The notes below the pieces were generated by a model. The model was not told the origin of the DNA and made no database searches. It was given only the letters and a program-made list of their open reading frames with translations. DNA of 64,000 bases, from contig CM037596.1 in the NCBI GenBank assembly GCA_021018995.1, positions 86,869,184 to 86,933,183 of the forward strand, read 5' to 3'. The stretch comes from Chloranthus sessilifolius. Lineage: Eukaryota; Streptophyta; Magnoliopsida; Chloranthales; Chloranthaceae. Position numbers and translations under genes: made by a program. How positions within the stretch are numbered: the first letter of the stretch is position 1; the number at the start of each line of letters is the position of its first letter. Positions 1-12,367 of this stretch are shown here, one piece after another.

Positions 1-12
1 TACTGATTCTGT

Positions 13-1620
13 GTGTGTATGCTTGGTAGAAGGTCCCTAAACCCTAAGTTGGAACCTCCAAATCCTAAGGTTGAAAGGGTCCTTAGACTAAGAAACCACA
101 CACCAGCCCCTACTGTTGAAACTGAGCCAGCTGTCATGGCTGAGGGGCAAAAAACTTTGAAGGAATATAATGCACCTGGGGATTACACTTCTCCCTTTTG
201 CATGCAATTCCCTTCAGTTGAAGAAAACTATGAAATCAAGTCCTTCACCATTAACATGCTACCATCTTTTTATGGGCTCAGTAAGGACGATCCTTACAAG
301 CACATTGACCAATTTTTGGCACTTTGCACTACATTCAACATTACTGGCTTGGGACTTGAAGCCACCAAACAGAGGCTTTTGCCTTTTTCCTTAAATGACA
401 AAGCCAACACCTGGCTCTCTAAGCTCCTAACCTATTAACATCCATACATGGAGTGACCTCCAAAGCCAATTTTTGGCTAAATTCTTTCCCATGAATAAAC
501 CAGTTAGATGAGGACAAACATATTGTCATTTACTCAGTCCTCAACTGAAGATTTTTATGAGGTATGGGAGAGATTTCAAGAAATGTTAAAATAATATCCC
601 TACCACCAAATTTCATAGTGGCAACTGGTGCAAGTCTTTTACCAAGGAATTAATCTCAAGAGTAGGGATATGATGGATGCCTCATGTGGTGGTAGTTATC
701 TCCACATGATAGCTAATGAGGCTTGGGAGTTGTTTGACATCATAAGGGAAAAGTCCATGTAGCAGGAGTCACTGTCTGGCAATGACAGCTACGCCCCAGC
801 TAAATTGGTGAAAGAGTCCACCCCTAGAGGTCGAACGTATAAAGTTAAGATGCAGAGTGGATTAGAAAGGAAGGTGGACAATCTGAGTTTGAAATTTGAT
901 AAATTGATGAATGTGATGCAGCCTGAGATGGTTAAACAAGTGGAAGAGGGATGTCTGATATGCCAATCTCCTACACATTCAATTCAAGAATGTCCATCAA
1001 CCAACAAGTTCCCTGAGTTAGTTATGGAACATGTCAATGCTGCCAAAGCATTTGGGCAGCAACCTATTGGGTATACATAGAAAAATCATCCAAATTTGAG
1101 GTAGAGACAAGACACATACCAACAACCCCAGCAGCAGCAGTTGGCAGCTCTATACAGACCTCCGTATCAATTCAACTAGGGATATGCACCAAGGCAGAAT
1201 TTTCAACTGCCTGTCCCACGGCCTAATCACTTGGTCTTGCCCCCATCACAACTCAGATCCTCTTCCTTTGAAGAGCAAATGCTGGCATCAATGTAAAATC
1301 TGGGAAATCTGACTCAAACTATAAGCTCTCATGGGCAAAATATTAAAAAAATAGAGGACTAGCTAGGTCAAATCTGTAATGCTTTGAACAAGAGAGAGGA
1401 GGGCAGGTTGAATAGTCAGCCCTTGGCAAACCCTAAAGGGCAGTACATGATTGGAGAAACATCCTCTACCCATGAGGAGGCTAATGTAATCACTACCCTA
1501 AAGAGTGGTAGGGTGGTTGATAACTTAGTGGGTGGAGCAGCTGAGGAGGTCATAGAGAGTAAAAATGAAAGAAATGTGAGTGTTGAAGAACTAAGGAATT
1601 TATTTCCTTCTGTGGAGCAG
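13..1620 (+). pseudogene. gag: E1 gag region (capsid and zinc knuckle)
   Basis: Gag of an Athila-type element, which in an intact copy forms the virus-like particle in the cytoplasm. The capsid-type segment near 130-430 (words such as INMLPSFYGLSKDDPYKHI) aligns by eye with the E2 gag at about 20130-20400. A CX2CX4HX4C zinc knuckle (CLICQSPTHSIQEC) lies near 949-990. A Gln- and Pro-rich stretch follows at 1100-1270, then a linker at 1384-1620 resembling the E2 linker (LKSGRVVDNLVGG against LRSGREVDNQVEM). Broken. The window opens inside or just before the gag start, so the true start cannot be set. Confidence 0.8.
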
Positions 1621-1779
1621 TAATGGCAAAATAAAGGGGCTGATGTTGAGCCCCAACAATAAATAATAAATTAAGAAAAAATAAAAAAACAAAAATTTGA
1701 CCATGATGTGGTTAGGCATGCAGCTATGGCACCAGCAGTTCCACAGCTGCCATTTCCTCATGCACTTGCCGGCCCATCT

Positions 1780-2501
1780 CCTTTTGATAAGGGGAATGCT
1801 CAGATGGAGGAAATGATGGAGACCTTTAAGCAGGTCAAGACCAATTTGCCCTTGTGCTTGATGCTATAAAACAGGTCCCTGCCTATGTCAAATTTTTGAA
1901 GGACCTCTGCACACAAAAGAGAAAAGCAAGGATGCAACTGTCCAAAAAGATTTTTACTGTTGAACATGTTAAATTAGTGTTGTCCATAGCCACACCTGAG
2001 AAATTACAGGACCCGAGGGTACCTACTATCCCTTGCATAATTGGAAACTACACCATTGGAAGAGCCCTCTTGGATTTAGGGGCCAGTGTGAGCATGCTCT
2101 CATATTCTGTGTATGAGGAGCTAGGTTTAGGGGAGCTAAAAGCCACATCAATTGTGCTCCAACTAGCTGATAGGTCTGAGAGGAGACCTGTGGGTGTGGT
2201 GGAGGATGTTTTGGTGGGGGTGGACAAGTTCTACTATCCTGATAATTTCTTAGTTTTGGACATGGACCGTTGCAAAAGTAAAACCCTAATTCTTGTCATC
2301 CTTGGCAAGCCATTCTTGGCTACTGCAAATGTTTTCATTCAATGCAGGTCAGGCGTGATGGAAGTGACCTTTGAGAATATGAAGGCTCAATTAAATATGT
2401 ATAATACTGTTAGGCAACCTCAGATGGACATTAAAGGCTGCTGTACAATTGATGTACTAGATGGCCTTATGGAAGAAGAATTATCTAATCTGCTGGATTG
2501 A
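1780..2501 (+). pseudogene. pro: E1 aspartic protease region
   Basis: Retropepsin-like protease that in a live element matures Gag and Pol. The Athila-style active-site motif DLGAS sits in ALLDLGASVSMLSYSVYEEL near 2069-2130, followed by LQLADRSERRPVGVVEDVLV, which is almost the same in the E2 protease (22170-22340). The conserved lead-in words FLKDLCTQKRKARMQLSKK (about 1892-1948) also match E2. It sits between the gag linker and RT, as expected for the Ty3 order. Broken fossil. Confidence 0.8.
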
Positions 2502-2679
2502 GATAATATAGTTGAAAACCTAAAAATTATTTGAAGCATGGTTGAGAAGGAGGCCCAAACTCTTATGACAAAATACAGTACCAAAATAGAGTCTTCTGTG
2601 GGCCTAGTGCAGCATTCCCGTTGGAAACCTATATTACTGCCTCATGCTCAAACCACCAAGGCACCTTTGTTGCCTTTTA

Positions 2680-3720
2680 TTGAAAGTCCCCCTGATCTAG
2701 AGCTTAAGCAGCTCCTAGACACATTGAAGTATGCCTTCTTGGGGTAAAACAAAAAACTTCCAGCGATTATCTCTTCCTCTCTCACTAGTGAGCAGGAGGA
2801 GAAATTATTGAGTGTTCTCAAGAAGCACACAAAGGCAATGGGGTGGACAATTGCTGATCTAGGAGGTATTAATGCCTCAGTTTGCATGCACAAAATTTAC
2901 TTGGAAGAGGGTGCAAAACCCTCAAGGGAGATATAGAGGAAGCTTAATCCTCACATGCAAGAGGTGGTCTTGAAAGAGATAGTAAAACTGTTGGATACAG
3001 GGGGGATTTATCCCATTTCAGATTCAGAGTGGGTGTCACCCATCCAGGTGGTATCCAAAAAGTCAGGCATAACAGTTATTACTTCTGATTCTGGGGAGTT
3101 GATGCCAACTAGAGAGACCACTAGCTGGAGAGTTTGCATTGATTCCAGAAAACTCAACTTTAAGACCAGGAAAGACCACTTCCCTCTTTCATTGACCAAA
3201 TTCTAGATAAGCTGACTGGGAAGACATTTTATTACTTTCTTGATGGATACTCAGAGTATAACCAAATCCTTGTGTATCCTCAAGATTAAGAAAAAACTAC
3301 TTTTACATGTCCCTTTGGCACCTTTGCTTACAGGAGGATGCCTCTTAGACTGTGCAATGCCCCAGCCACATTTCAGAGGTGCATGTATACGATTTTTTCT
3401 GATATGATTGACAAGTTTCTGGATATCTTCATGGATGATTTCTCAGTTTATGGGGACAGCTTTAGCCAGTGCTTGAATTACCTTGACCTGGTTTTGCAAA
3501 GATGTGAAAAGACTAATTTGGTCTTAAGCTAGGAAAAGAGCTACTTTATGGTAACACAAGGAATTGTGTTAGGCCATGTGGTCTCCCAAAGAGGAATAGA
3601 GGTTGACAAGGCAAAAGTGGATCTGATTTCACACCTGCCCCCACCCAGGATTGTCAAACAAATAAGATCTTTCTTAAGACATGCTGGATTTTAGAGGAGG
3701 TTCATTAAGGACTTCAGCAA
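2680..3720 (+). pseudogene. pol (RT): E1 reverse transcriptase region
   Basis: Ty3/gypsy reverse transcriptase, copying element RNA into DNA. Recognisable segments in order: the lead-in LKYAFLG (near 2726-2746), MQEVVLKEIVKLLDTGGIYP (2955-3014), WRVCIDSRKLNFKTRKDHF (near 3126-3182), LRLCNAPATFQRCM (near 3344-3385), and the catalytic motif in FLDIFMDDFSVYG (about 3416-3454). The order and wording parallel E2 at 22820-23800. Broken in several places. Confidence 0.8.
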
Positions 3721-4230
3721 AATTACAAAGCTATTGTGTCACCTGTTGTGTCAGGATGTACCATTTAAATTTTCTGCTAAGTGCCTTGAAGCCTTTGAGG
3801 TCTTAAAAAAGTGCATTATCACTGCTCCTGTAATCCAAGCCCCAGATTACTCACTCCCCTTTGAGCTGATGTGTGATGCATCAGACTTAGTCATAGGTGC
3901 TGTCTTAGGACAAAGAAAAGATAAGTTGCATGCAGTGATTTATTATGCAAGCAAAACACTAGCAGAAGCGTAGCTCAACTACACCACCACTGAGAAGGAG
4001 TTGCTTGCTGTGGTGTTTGCTATGGACAAGTTTAGACCCTACTTGCTTGAGTCTAAAATTATTATTTTTATTGATCACTCAGCCCTGAAATACTTGTTGG
4101 CCAAGAAGGATGCCAAACTAAGGCTGATCAGATGGATCCTTTTATTATAGGAGTTTGATCTTGAGATCAAGGATAAAAAAGGAGTTGAGAATGTGGTGGC
4201 TGACCACCTCTCCAGAATTGTTTTGGAAGA
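3721..4230 (+). pseudogene. pol (RNase H): E1 RNase H region
   Basis: RNase H domain that removes the RNA strand of the RNA-DNA hybrid. The catalytic-region words LPFELMCDASDLVIGAVLGQ appear near 3858-3917 and YYASKTLAEA near 3942-3971. It continues with words for the TTEKELLAVV and [15 protein letters not shown] blocks (about 3985-4120), which E2 also has. Broken fossil, continuous with RT upstream and integrase downstream. Confidence 0.75.
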
Positions 4231-5450
4231 ATGTGCAGCAACACCTGTCAATGAATTGTTCCCAGATGAGCAGTTATTTGCTATGCAGTATAGTGTGCCC
4301 TGGTTTGCACATATTATAAATTTTCTTACTATTGGTAGGATCCCCCCTCACTGGTCCAAGATGGATAAAGACTTATTTTTCTCTCAGGTCAAACATTTTC
4401 TGTGGGAGGATCCATACCTATATAAGTATTATGCAGATCAGGTTGTTAGAAGATGTATGCCTGAAAGTGAGTTCTATAGTATTCTTTCTGTGTCATGAGC
4501 AAGCCTGTGGAGGTCACTTTAGTGGCAAAAAGATAACTGTAAAAGTTTTACAATGTGGGTTTTATTGGCCCTCTTTGTTCAAAGATGCATATATACATTG
4601 CAAAGTCTGTGAAAGATGTCAAAGGTTGGGAGGCATTTCCAAGAGAGATTCAATACCATTGTAGCCCATCCTTGTGGTGGAACTTTTTGACATCTGGGAT
4701 ATTGATTTTATGGGCCCCCTTTCTCCCTCTATGGGTTTCAATTTTATACTTGTGGCAGTAGACTATGTGTCCAAATGCATGGAAGCCATTGCCACAAGGA
4801 CCAATGACCACACAGTTGTCCTTAAATTTCTAAAGGATAATATCTTCTCCAGATTTGGCACCCTCAGAGCTATCATTAGTGATGGGGAGAGTCATTTCTA
4901 TAACAGGCTTTTTGAGAACCTGCTCAAAAAGTATTATGTTACACACATAATTGCAATGCTCTACCACTTACAGACCAGTGGGCAAGTTGAAATTTCTAAT
5001 AGGGAGATCAAGCATATCTTGGAGAAGACTGTGAGGACAGATAGAAAGGATTGGGCACAGAAGCTGAATGATGCTTTGTGGGCTTATAGGACTGCCTATA
5101 AGACCCCTATTGGCATATCCCCATTTAGGCTGGTCTATGGCAAGGCCTGCCACCTACCAGTAGAGTTAGAGCACAGAGCCTATTGGGCTATCAAAATATT
5201 GAATTTTGATCTAACTACTACTGGTTCTCACAGAAAATTGCAAATGTCAAAGCTCTATGAATTGAGAATGGAGACCTATACAAATGCCAGAATTTACAAG
5301 GAGAGATCAAAGACGTTCTTTGACAAGAAACTAATGAGGAAGGACTTCAATGCTAGTACTAAGGTTTGGCTTTTCAACTCTAAATTAAAGTTCTTTCCAG
5401 GGAAGTTAAAATCCCTGTTTAAAAATCTATCATGTAATGTTTTTATTATG
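4231..5450 (+). pseudogene. pol (IN): E1 integrase region
   Basis: Integrase, which inserts the cDNA into the host genome. A zinc-binding HHCC segment ends in CKVCERCQRLGGISKRDSIP near 4600-4660. The catalytic core starts at [12 protein letters not shown] near 4686, includes IISDGESHF near 4870-4900, and runs to the [16 protein letters not shown] block near 5140-5190. The C-terminal part fades into AT-rich DNA near 5400-5450. Wording closely parallels E2 integrase (24590-25660). No chromodomain is seen, in keeping with Athila. Broken fossil. Confidence 0.8.
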
Positions 5451-5775
5451 ATGTTTATTTGCCTGTTTTGTTTTGTTCTGTTTTGAGTTGTGTTGTTGAT
5501 GTTATGTGCATGTTTGTCATCTGAATTTAATGTGTATAGACCTGTTGTTGGTGTGCATGTCTGTTGCTGCTGTATAGTTGAGGTACTGTCATTATAAAGG
5601 TCATAAATCTGATATAATTGAATATCTTTAGCATTCTGAATTTTTGATGAACATATGTTGATAATGGGCACTGAGATTATCATGATGAAATGGGTGAATA
5701 GGGAAGAAATGTGATGCATGCCAGTATAGATGCACATGCCAGGGTGCCAGCACTGAAAAGGCTAAATTGTGCTTT
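5451..5775 (+). other. E1 spacer between pol and the palindrome array
   Basis: Noncoding spacer rich in T and TG (tgttttgttttg-type runs near 5465-5485). I see no coding signature and no counterpart in E2, whose pol runs directly into its 3' untranslated region. Confidence 0.5.
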
Positions 5776-6131
5776 CTCGCGAGGCTCTATGGCCTCAATT
5801 TCACATTCGCGAGCCAGTTGTAAGCTTTCTCACGGAGTTCTGATAGGAATTTTGTTCCTCGCGAGAGTCTTGCAACCATAATTTCTGAAGCTTGTATTGA
5901 AACATACCTCACGATGTCCTTGACTCACTAAATACAATTTTTCTCGCGAGGTCCTCTGCTTCAGCTGTGCGAGAGATACACCTGCCCTCTCGCGTGACTC
6001 AAATACAACATCTGCTCCGCGATTGACTCGCAAGTCTCTTGAGTCCCTTAAAAGGCATTTCTCGCGAGGTGGTATTTATATTGTGCGAGAAGATATAGCT
6101 CAACGAGTACCTGGCGAGAACTGTGCGAGGC
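5776..6131 (+). repeat. E1 CTCGCGAG palindrome array upstream of the accessory ORF
   Basis: The perfect 8-bp palindrome CTCGCGAG occurs at 5776-5783, 5858-5865, 5943-5950 and 6061-6068, with near copies (TTCGCGAG at 5806, CTCACGGAG near 5830, TGCGAGAG near 5970, TCTCGCGTGA near 5989, and others to about 6130). Spacing is irregular, roughly 20-30 bp. The array fills the leader between pol and the accessory ORF. Element C places a palindrome array at the same point. Confidence 0.8.
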
Positions 6132-6523
6132 ACAAGTTCTCTACTTAAACCCTACAAAATTTCTATTTTTCTTCATTTACTTCTCTTTGCCCTAGCTTCC
6201 ATTGCATGACCACCGAGCTTCCTCCTCCACTCTCTCTCCTATACAATTGAAACCACTCCAACCCAGCCACTTGTCTCCTACAATTGTGTTTCACAACACC
6301 CTCTGGTTATTTTGTACTTGGTTTGGGATGATTTGATCCACTGTGCCATGATTGAAGTGGAACCCTAGCTTTCATTTGGTATGATTTCTCACTCTCTCAG
6401 TTGTTTTGATTGGATATTGTTTTAGTGTCAAGAAGAGAGGAAGTTGTGGGCATTAACTCCATTGCAGTGTAATATATCTCAACTTTGCATTTAAAGCCCT
6501 AATTTTGCGAAATTGTTATAGCT
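6132..6523 (+). other. E1 leader of the accessory ORF
   Basis: Pyrimidine-rich leader (cttcctcctccactctctctcc near 6210-6240) between the palindrome array and the accessory ORF. It could be the 5' untranslated part of a separate accessory transcript or an intron tract. I see no firm splice sites and no TATA box that I would defend. Confidence 0.4.
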
Positions 6524-9500
6524 ATGGCCACGGGTTTGAAATTCATTGACACATTGACTGCCATGCTGAACCCCACACCAACTGGGAGTCCTGTGGCCAC
6601 ACATAAATATGTGAGGATTGCAGAGGCCTCCTTAGTGGAATTACCTACAAAGAGAGTTGCCCATGTCAAGAAAGCTAAGGTTGTGGCCTCTGATGCCCAT
6701 GCTCAAAAGAAGAAATTTGCTCCTAAGAAGAGGGCTAAGGCCCACCCACCTGCAATGAGCCCTGAGAAAGCTAAGAAAAAATAAAATAAGGGCAAGGCTG
6801 TGGCCCATGAGGTCCCTGAGGTTGCCACTGAGGAGGAGGAAGATAATGAGTACCTTAGAACCCCCTCTGAGTTTGTGACTACCATCAAGCTTGAGGCAGA
6901 GACTATCTTTGACAAGGTTTTCTTGGAAGATGAGACAGATACAACTATTTCAATTGAGTACTTAACCAAGGCCACACTGCTACCCTTATTGAGGCCCCCA
7001 CTGCAGCTAGTTTTCCCTAGATTAGTGCAAGTTTCTTACCAGAACATAAGGGTGAAGATTGAGGATGATGGGAACCCTGCATTATTGGTACTGATAGATA
7101 ATTTTGAAATGCTATTCAACCAGGTTGCAATAGCTGAGATACTTGGGATACTAGCCAATTACAGCCCAGAGTGTGGCTTGGGTCCCCTTTTGACAGCCAT
7201 AATCCCAGAAATTTCCAAGGAATTGACTGGAGGGACCACAGCCTCAGGGGTGTCCATTAGGAAGAGGGATTTGCACCCTAACCTGAGATTTATGAATGGG
7301 GTGCTGAGAAAAAATATATATTATTCTGGGCACCAGTATGAGAGGTCTCCCATTGCTGATGCACTCTAATCCTTTCAACTGAACCACTATATTGATGCAG
7401 CCAAACTAATTTTTGATGGGATTAAGGATATACATGAGAAGGTGAAAAAGGAGCAGAAACCCCATTCACTTCCCTACTGCATGCTTATTATAGCCTTACT
7501 TTAGCTAGGAGGGTACTAGTTTCAAATGAATAAAGAGACTATCACCTTAGCCCCCAGCAAATGTGGTAAAAAGTAGTGGGGGATTAGTGAAACTTTGATA
7601 GAGAAGAAGAAAAAGAAGAAGGATGAGCTGCTAGCTCAGGCAACCCCTATAATATAAGAAGCAGTTGATGTTGCCTCAGCTGTTGCTCCTCTTTTTGTTA
7701 CTAGCTCTCAAGCAGTAGCCTCTGCTATGCCAGCCAGCCCTCCGTTTCCCCTAATAGCCAGTGTACCAACCATACATATCTCCATCCCTGAAACAACTAT
7801 CTTATTACCTCAACAGCCATCCATTACTTCATCACCCATGCCTTCCATAATCACTTCCATTCCCATGCCAACCACCACTGCAACCTCAACAATCCCAATT
7901 TCGGAACCCACCACAACCACATCATCTATACTTGCACCTTTACCCATTACATCAGCCACAATTAGCTCAACCATCCCCACAATAGCTGATGTGACTATAC
8001 AATTACCTACACTTGTGCCTACACCCACAACCCATCCCAGCTTACCTGTTAAAGTAACATACAAAAAGAAAAGGAAGCTAACAAAAGCTCCCATTGAGCC
8101 TCAACCCATATATATATCCCAAACTATCTCAATTCCTGAAATCATAACCATTCCAAACCCAACCACTATTATCCAACCACTCTCACCAGCCCAAGCCTCT
8201 CCAAACCACCATGCTAAACCTGAGCCTCACATTCTTGAAATCCCTCACAGTTCCCCAATTGCCTCACTTCAGCTCCTTGGAACCTCTACAGACATTGAAA
8301 CTAAACCCTTGGTCCAACCCATTCCTTATTCCCCTACCCATGACCAAGACCCCTTTTTAGCAGAGGGATATTAAGCTATGATGACCTCTATTATAGGGAA
8401 AATCAATTATGAGTTTACCCTTCTCCCAAATTCACCACAACCTCATCATTTTATCCCTCCACCTGATTCACCCCTACCACCACACATTATTCCCGCACCT
8501 ACTTCCCCACAGCCAACAAACTTACATCATGCACCCACATCACCATTTCAACCAATTCCAACCATCCAAACCACAACACCTGTGACCCCTGATCTCCTAC
8601 CCCAAATCCTCAACCTCCTCCTCTCCCTTCAATCCCAAGTAATGGCCAACACACAAATCCAAACATCCATTGAAGCCATCCTCCAAGTCATGAACTTCAC
8701 CCTCCAAAACTAGGCCTCAATTCAAACTAGTTTACAAGCCATCCAATCAATCTTGTAAATTTTAACCCAACCATCACAACAACCAACTATCCCTACACCC
8801 ACCCATTTATCTACTCCACCCCCTTCTCCCCAACCCTTAACCTTAGCAGCAACAACAGTTACTGTTACACCCATTGAACCTATTCCCGAAATCTCTCCAA
8901 TTACACTTACCAATGCCTCCACCCAAACAGACCCTGAACCAGAACCAGAACCTCAACCTGACCTTATACTCATTATTGCCCCACCTCTAGTACTCCCTTA
9001 CCTAGAACCCCAACCTGCAACCCCACCTGTAGTAGCAACATCTGATGCTACCACAGATGTTGAACACCTAATCCCCACCTCCTCAAAAGCATCCTAAACC
9101 GACCCTGAGGTAATAGACCACACAGAACCTGAGTTTGAAGTCCCTCATCCTATACCCTCTACATCCACCCTACCCATGCCATCATCCATCACTTCACCAT
9201 TGCTGGTTGGCCCTTCCACCACTGCTGAGCACCCCATACTCCCTTCCTCTCTCAACCCCATGCCTCCATACTACACCCTCCTTAGAGCCATGGAAGAAAA
9301 TGCCTACATCAAAAGGGATATAGTTAGAGGTATGGCCAACTTGAGAACCACTATGAAGCAGCCACTCCTAGATAAAATCAAGTTTTTGGAACTAACTCAT
9401 AAGATGGAGAAGAAAAGAAGCAAGCATGGCTGGAGAAAGACCTTCCTGAAGTACAATGAGGAGAAGAATAAGGCTGATGGGATGGAGGATGTCATTAAGA

Positions 9501-9837
9501 ATCTACAGTTGGCCCTGAGGTTGGTGGAGGATAGAGCAAATGAGTATGCTAGGACTACACATGCATTGTAGCAGACCTCAGCCAATATTGGAGACAGAGA
9601 TTTGGCAGAAGCTATTGCCTCTCTCTTCACTGCGAAAGCCTCTCCAATGGCCACAACCCCAAAACCCAAGCAACCCAAAAAAATCAAGCCTGACATCAAC
9701 ATATAGGAGCCTGCTTCCAAGCCAAATCCCACTCCCAAAAGGAAAAGCAACACCATGCAAAGAAAAACTACTTCAAAAAGATCTCATTCCACTGCTACTG
9801 CTCTGAAGAAAACAAAAGGGAAAGGAGTCCAAGACTG
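6524..9837 (+). pseudogene. E1 accessory ORF in env position (ATHILA ORF / putative plant transposon protein type)
   Basis: Long accessory coding region downstream of pol. It begins with MATGLKFIDTLTAMLNPTP at 6524, then a Lys/Ala-rich basic stretch (to about 6780) and an acidic EEEED stretch near 6830. The conserved domain runs about 6900-7480, with words FPRLVQVSYQNIRV, LHPNLRFMNGVLRKN and AAKLIFDGIKDIHEK. A Pro/Thr/Ser/Ile-rich low-complexity part follows (about 7720-9300), and a charged, probably coiled-coil part with basic tail (about 9280-9830). The conserved domain matches the C accessory region (39986-41056) by eye. The protein is often called env-like because of its position; I see no clear signal peptide or membrane anchor, so an envelope role is unproven. 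Broken fossil. Confidence 0.7.
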
Positions 9838-10154
9838 AGCTAATGCAGCAGAAAATTCAGATGATTAGATTTGTACATGTAGTTAGTTAGGACGTTTTGT
9901 AAAATCTTTTTGTAGTTATTTTACCTTGCATTGTACAAATTTTTGTGTTTATAAATGAAAAATTTTCTTTGGTAGCTTTTGTGTGAAGTTTATTTGGTCT
10001 ACTTTATTGCTGCTATTTGTTTGTTTGTTTGTTTTAATTGTTTGTGTGTGTTTTGTTTGCTACTGAACTTGATTTGTTTTGCGTCTGATTTTTACCAAAA
10101 TACCCTGCTGCACATGCCCTTTATCTTTGAATCAGTGTGGACATTGCTTCTCAT

Positions 10155-10167
10155 AGGTTTGGGGGTG
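10155..10167 (+). promoter_or_regulatory. E1 internal polypurine-tract-like word
   Basis: AGGTTTGGGGGTG is identical over 13 bases to the E2 polypurine tract next to its 3' LTR (27756-27768). Here it lies about 1.6 kb before the end of the element, soon after the accessory ORF. E2 has similar words soon after pol. It may be a second plus-strand primer site; that is inference. Confidence 0.5.
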
Positions 10168-11640
10168 TGGCAAGTTTTGCCAATGATATAGTTAACCTAA
10201 GTGTAGCAGAATCAAGTGAGTGAGATAGGATATAGAACTATGTTCACCTAAGAAATATTAAAAATGAGGAAATGTGAAAATTTTGTAGACCTTTAGGCAT
10301 TAAAAACTTTTAAAATATAATATTTTCATGAGATGAACAACAAGAAAACTCACTTGTGTCAGTACTTAGTGAACCATTAAAGAGAGAAAAATGTAAGGAC
10401 ACACCTAAGGGTTCAATGGAAGACCATACCTAGTGAGATTTGGTCCTACAAAAATTTCTTCTCTTTGAGGAGTGACTGAGGCAATTCTTTTTGCTTTAAG
10501 GACTGGCTGAGTCAATATCCTCACTAAAAGTTAGTCATCTCCAAGTTGAGACAGCTGACAATACCCATGACACTTAGGAAAGGATCAAGGCCTTCTCTTG
10601 GACAGTTTGAGCTTAAAAATACCAAACCTAGTAAACAGCCCTTGTGCATACACCTTTTGAGCCTTAATTTCTAATTTTTCTTTAAAATATACCTGAGTAC
10701 TTGCACCTAAACCTGTGGACCTGATTCAAACCTACCCCCACTCTGAGAATTCAGAAGGTAAAGGAGGAGTTGAAGATGGACAAGCTAGGGTCAACATTTG
10801 GTGAATGGAGAAGAAACACAAAGGAAGATAGCAGTGTAGCAGTTGGGAAGAGGGTGGTATTTTAGAAAAATAAAAACAAAAAGAAAAGAAAAATAAATTC
10901 AAAAGAAAAACAGAAAAACAAATTATTGAAAAGGAATAGAGAGGAGTCAAGAAAAAATTTCATTGGAAAAAGTAAAAATAAGAAGAGAAGCTAGCCACTT
11001 CAAGTCTGAAAAATATCCAAGAAGATGAAATATGTTGGAATTAAAAGAAGGTGAAGTCATGAATCATCTCCTTCACCTGCTGATTTCTCAAATTTGCATC
11101 CTTTTCACCCTTCCATTCTTTGTAACCAACACCCATAAGCCATATTACAACTCAAGCATAAGACCTTATGTTCCTAAGTGGAGTGAGCTGTTATGTGGAG
11201 ATGAGGAGTTACCCAATCTATGATAAGGAATAGCCAATGATGCCAGAATTTAGAAGCCTTGCCTATGCTCATGCTTACAGACCCATTTGGGGACTGTAAC
11301 TGCTCTTGAGCTTGTGTGAAGATGAAAACCATCAAAATTCTTTGTGAGAGACTGCCCTGGTAAGCATTGGGTTTGACATTGAATGTAGTAGGCATTGCCT
11401 AAACTCAAATTTTGAATTAAAGATGAGCTCAGTACTGACATACACTTGCTGTTTTTCTTATTGCAAGCTAATTGGAAATGATGTGCATACATGTAAGAGT
11501 TTTTATGTTAAAGGGTCTGTGCATTTCATTTGTTAAAATCCTCACATTTTGAAAAGAATCAAGGGAAGACTGATGCTCTGATTTTTGAATACTGACTTGG
11601 TGATGTTGCACTTTTGTTAACTGTTTTCATTGAAAAGTTT

Positions 11641-11764
11641 GTGGGTACCTTCATTGTAAACCCTCAGGAGACTTCACTCCTCCACTAGGGATCACCTAGG
11701 GGTTTAAAAGGCTTGATGCATAAGCTAAATGCATCCGTGCTCCCTACGAAAGTGGCATTTACAT
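11641..11764 (+). other. Conserved noncoding block before the 3' LTR (E1 copy)
   Basis: About 120 bp with close to 88 percent identity by eye to E2 27597-27720, although neighbouring 3' untranslated DNA barely aligns. It contains the words TGTAAACCCTCAGGAGAC, CACTAGGGATCACCTAGGGG and CCCTACGAAAGTGGCATTTA, with short inverted repeats. It could be a cis signal for packaging or reverse transcription. Confidence 0.6.
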
Positions 11765-11797
11765 TCTTAGAGTGGTTGTTTAAAGTTTGCTTTGCTC

Positions 11798-12367
11798 ATC
11801 AGGAAAACGAAGAGATGCGCGTTCAACATATAGCCCGTCAGGCAGCTCAGTGGGGATAAACTTGCTGAGATATATCTAAAGGAAATAGTCAAACTCTATG
11901 GGGTTCACATGAGCATTGTTTCGGATAGAGACACGAAGTTCACCTCTGAGCATTGGAAGAAATTTTAGGAAGTAATGGGTACGAGACTAGATTTCAGCAC
12001 AACCTTTCGTCTAAAAACTGACGGGCATACCAAAAGAGTTAATCAGATTGTAGAAGACATGCTTCGAGCATACATATTAGATTTTTGAGGGAATTGGGAT
12101 GACCATGTTCCTTTGATTGAGTTTTCTTATAACAATAACAATCAAACATTGAGATGCCACCTTTTGAATCTCTTTATGGCAGGTGTTGTAGACACCTCTT
12201 TGTTGGGACAAGGTTGGCGAAAGGAAGGTGGGCCAAAACTCATACAATGCACAACCGAGAAGGTTAAAGTTTTGAGACATAAGTTGAAAGAGGTTCAGGA
12301 TTGTCAGAAGCCTACGCCTAGGCTCTTAGTAGAATTTGAGATTGGTGATTTGGTTTTCATCCGTGTG
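11798..12367 (+). pseudogene. pol (IN): E3: chromovirus integrase fragment (left part)
   Basis: Integrase core of a different Ty3 lineage. Words such as KEIVKLYGVHMSIVSDRDTK (near 11880-11938), the FSYNNNNQT block near 12120-12150, and the linker ending in FEIGDLVFIRV (near 12335-12368) are typical of plant chromoviruses. It begins abruptly at about 11798 against E1 and stops at element D; the C-terminal part resumes at about 15060. Broken fossil, related to C, B and E7. Confidence 0.75.

Larger units (their letters stand above)
1..11797 (+). mobile_element. E1: Athila-type Ty3/gypsy element body (fossil)
   Basis: This is the internal part of an Athila-type LTR retrotransposon; its 5' LTR lies outside the window. 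Order on the plus strand: gag, protease, RT, RNase H, integrase, a palindrome-rich spacer, a long accessory ORF in the env position, then a 3' untranslated region. Athila affinity rests on the DLGAS protease motif, the FMDDF-type RT motif, the env-position ORF, and close gag and pol similarity to E2, whose primer site matches tRNA-Asp. Similarity to E2 stops at about 11797 in the words just before the E2 polypurine tract, so the 3' LTR is absent here. It is broken, with more than ten breaks across gag, pol and the accessory ORF. Age cannot be estimated from LTRs. Confidence 0.85.
9838..11797 (+). other. E1 3' untranslated region
   Basis: About 2 kb of AT-rich noncoding DNA after the accessory ORF. 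It holds a polypurine-tract-like word at 10155-10167, an A/G-rich run near 10860-10990, and a block at about 11641-11764 that is strikingly similar to E2 27597-27720. The same order (PPT-like word, A/G-rich run, conserved block) occurs in the E2 3' untranslated region. Confidence 0.7.

Noticed and set aside
6132-6523. Promoter and intron for the E1 accessory ORF
   Set aside because: The pyrimidine-rich tract is suggestive, but no convincing TATA box or donor-acceptor pair was found, so no such feature was called.
7727-9323. Pro/Thr/Ser-rich ORF as a host cell-wall or mucin-like protein
   Set aside because: It lies between the accessory conserved domain and a coiled-coil part of E1, has no signal peptide or hydroxyproline-type repeats, and fits a low-complexity linker in the accessory ORF.
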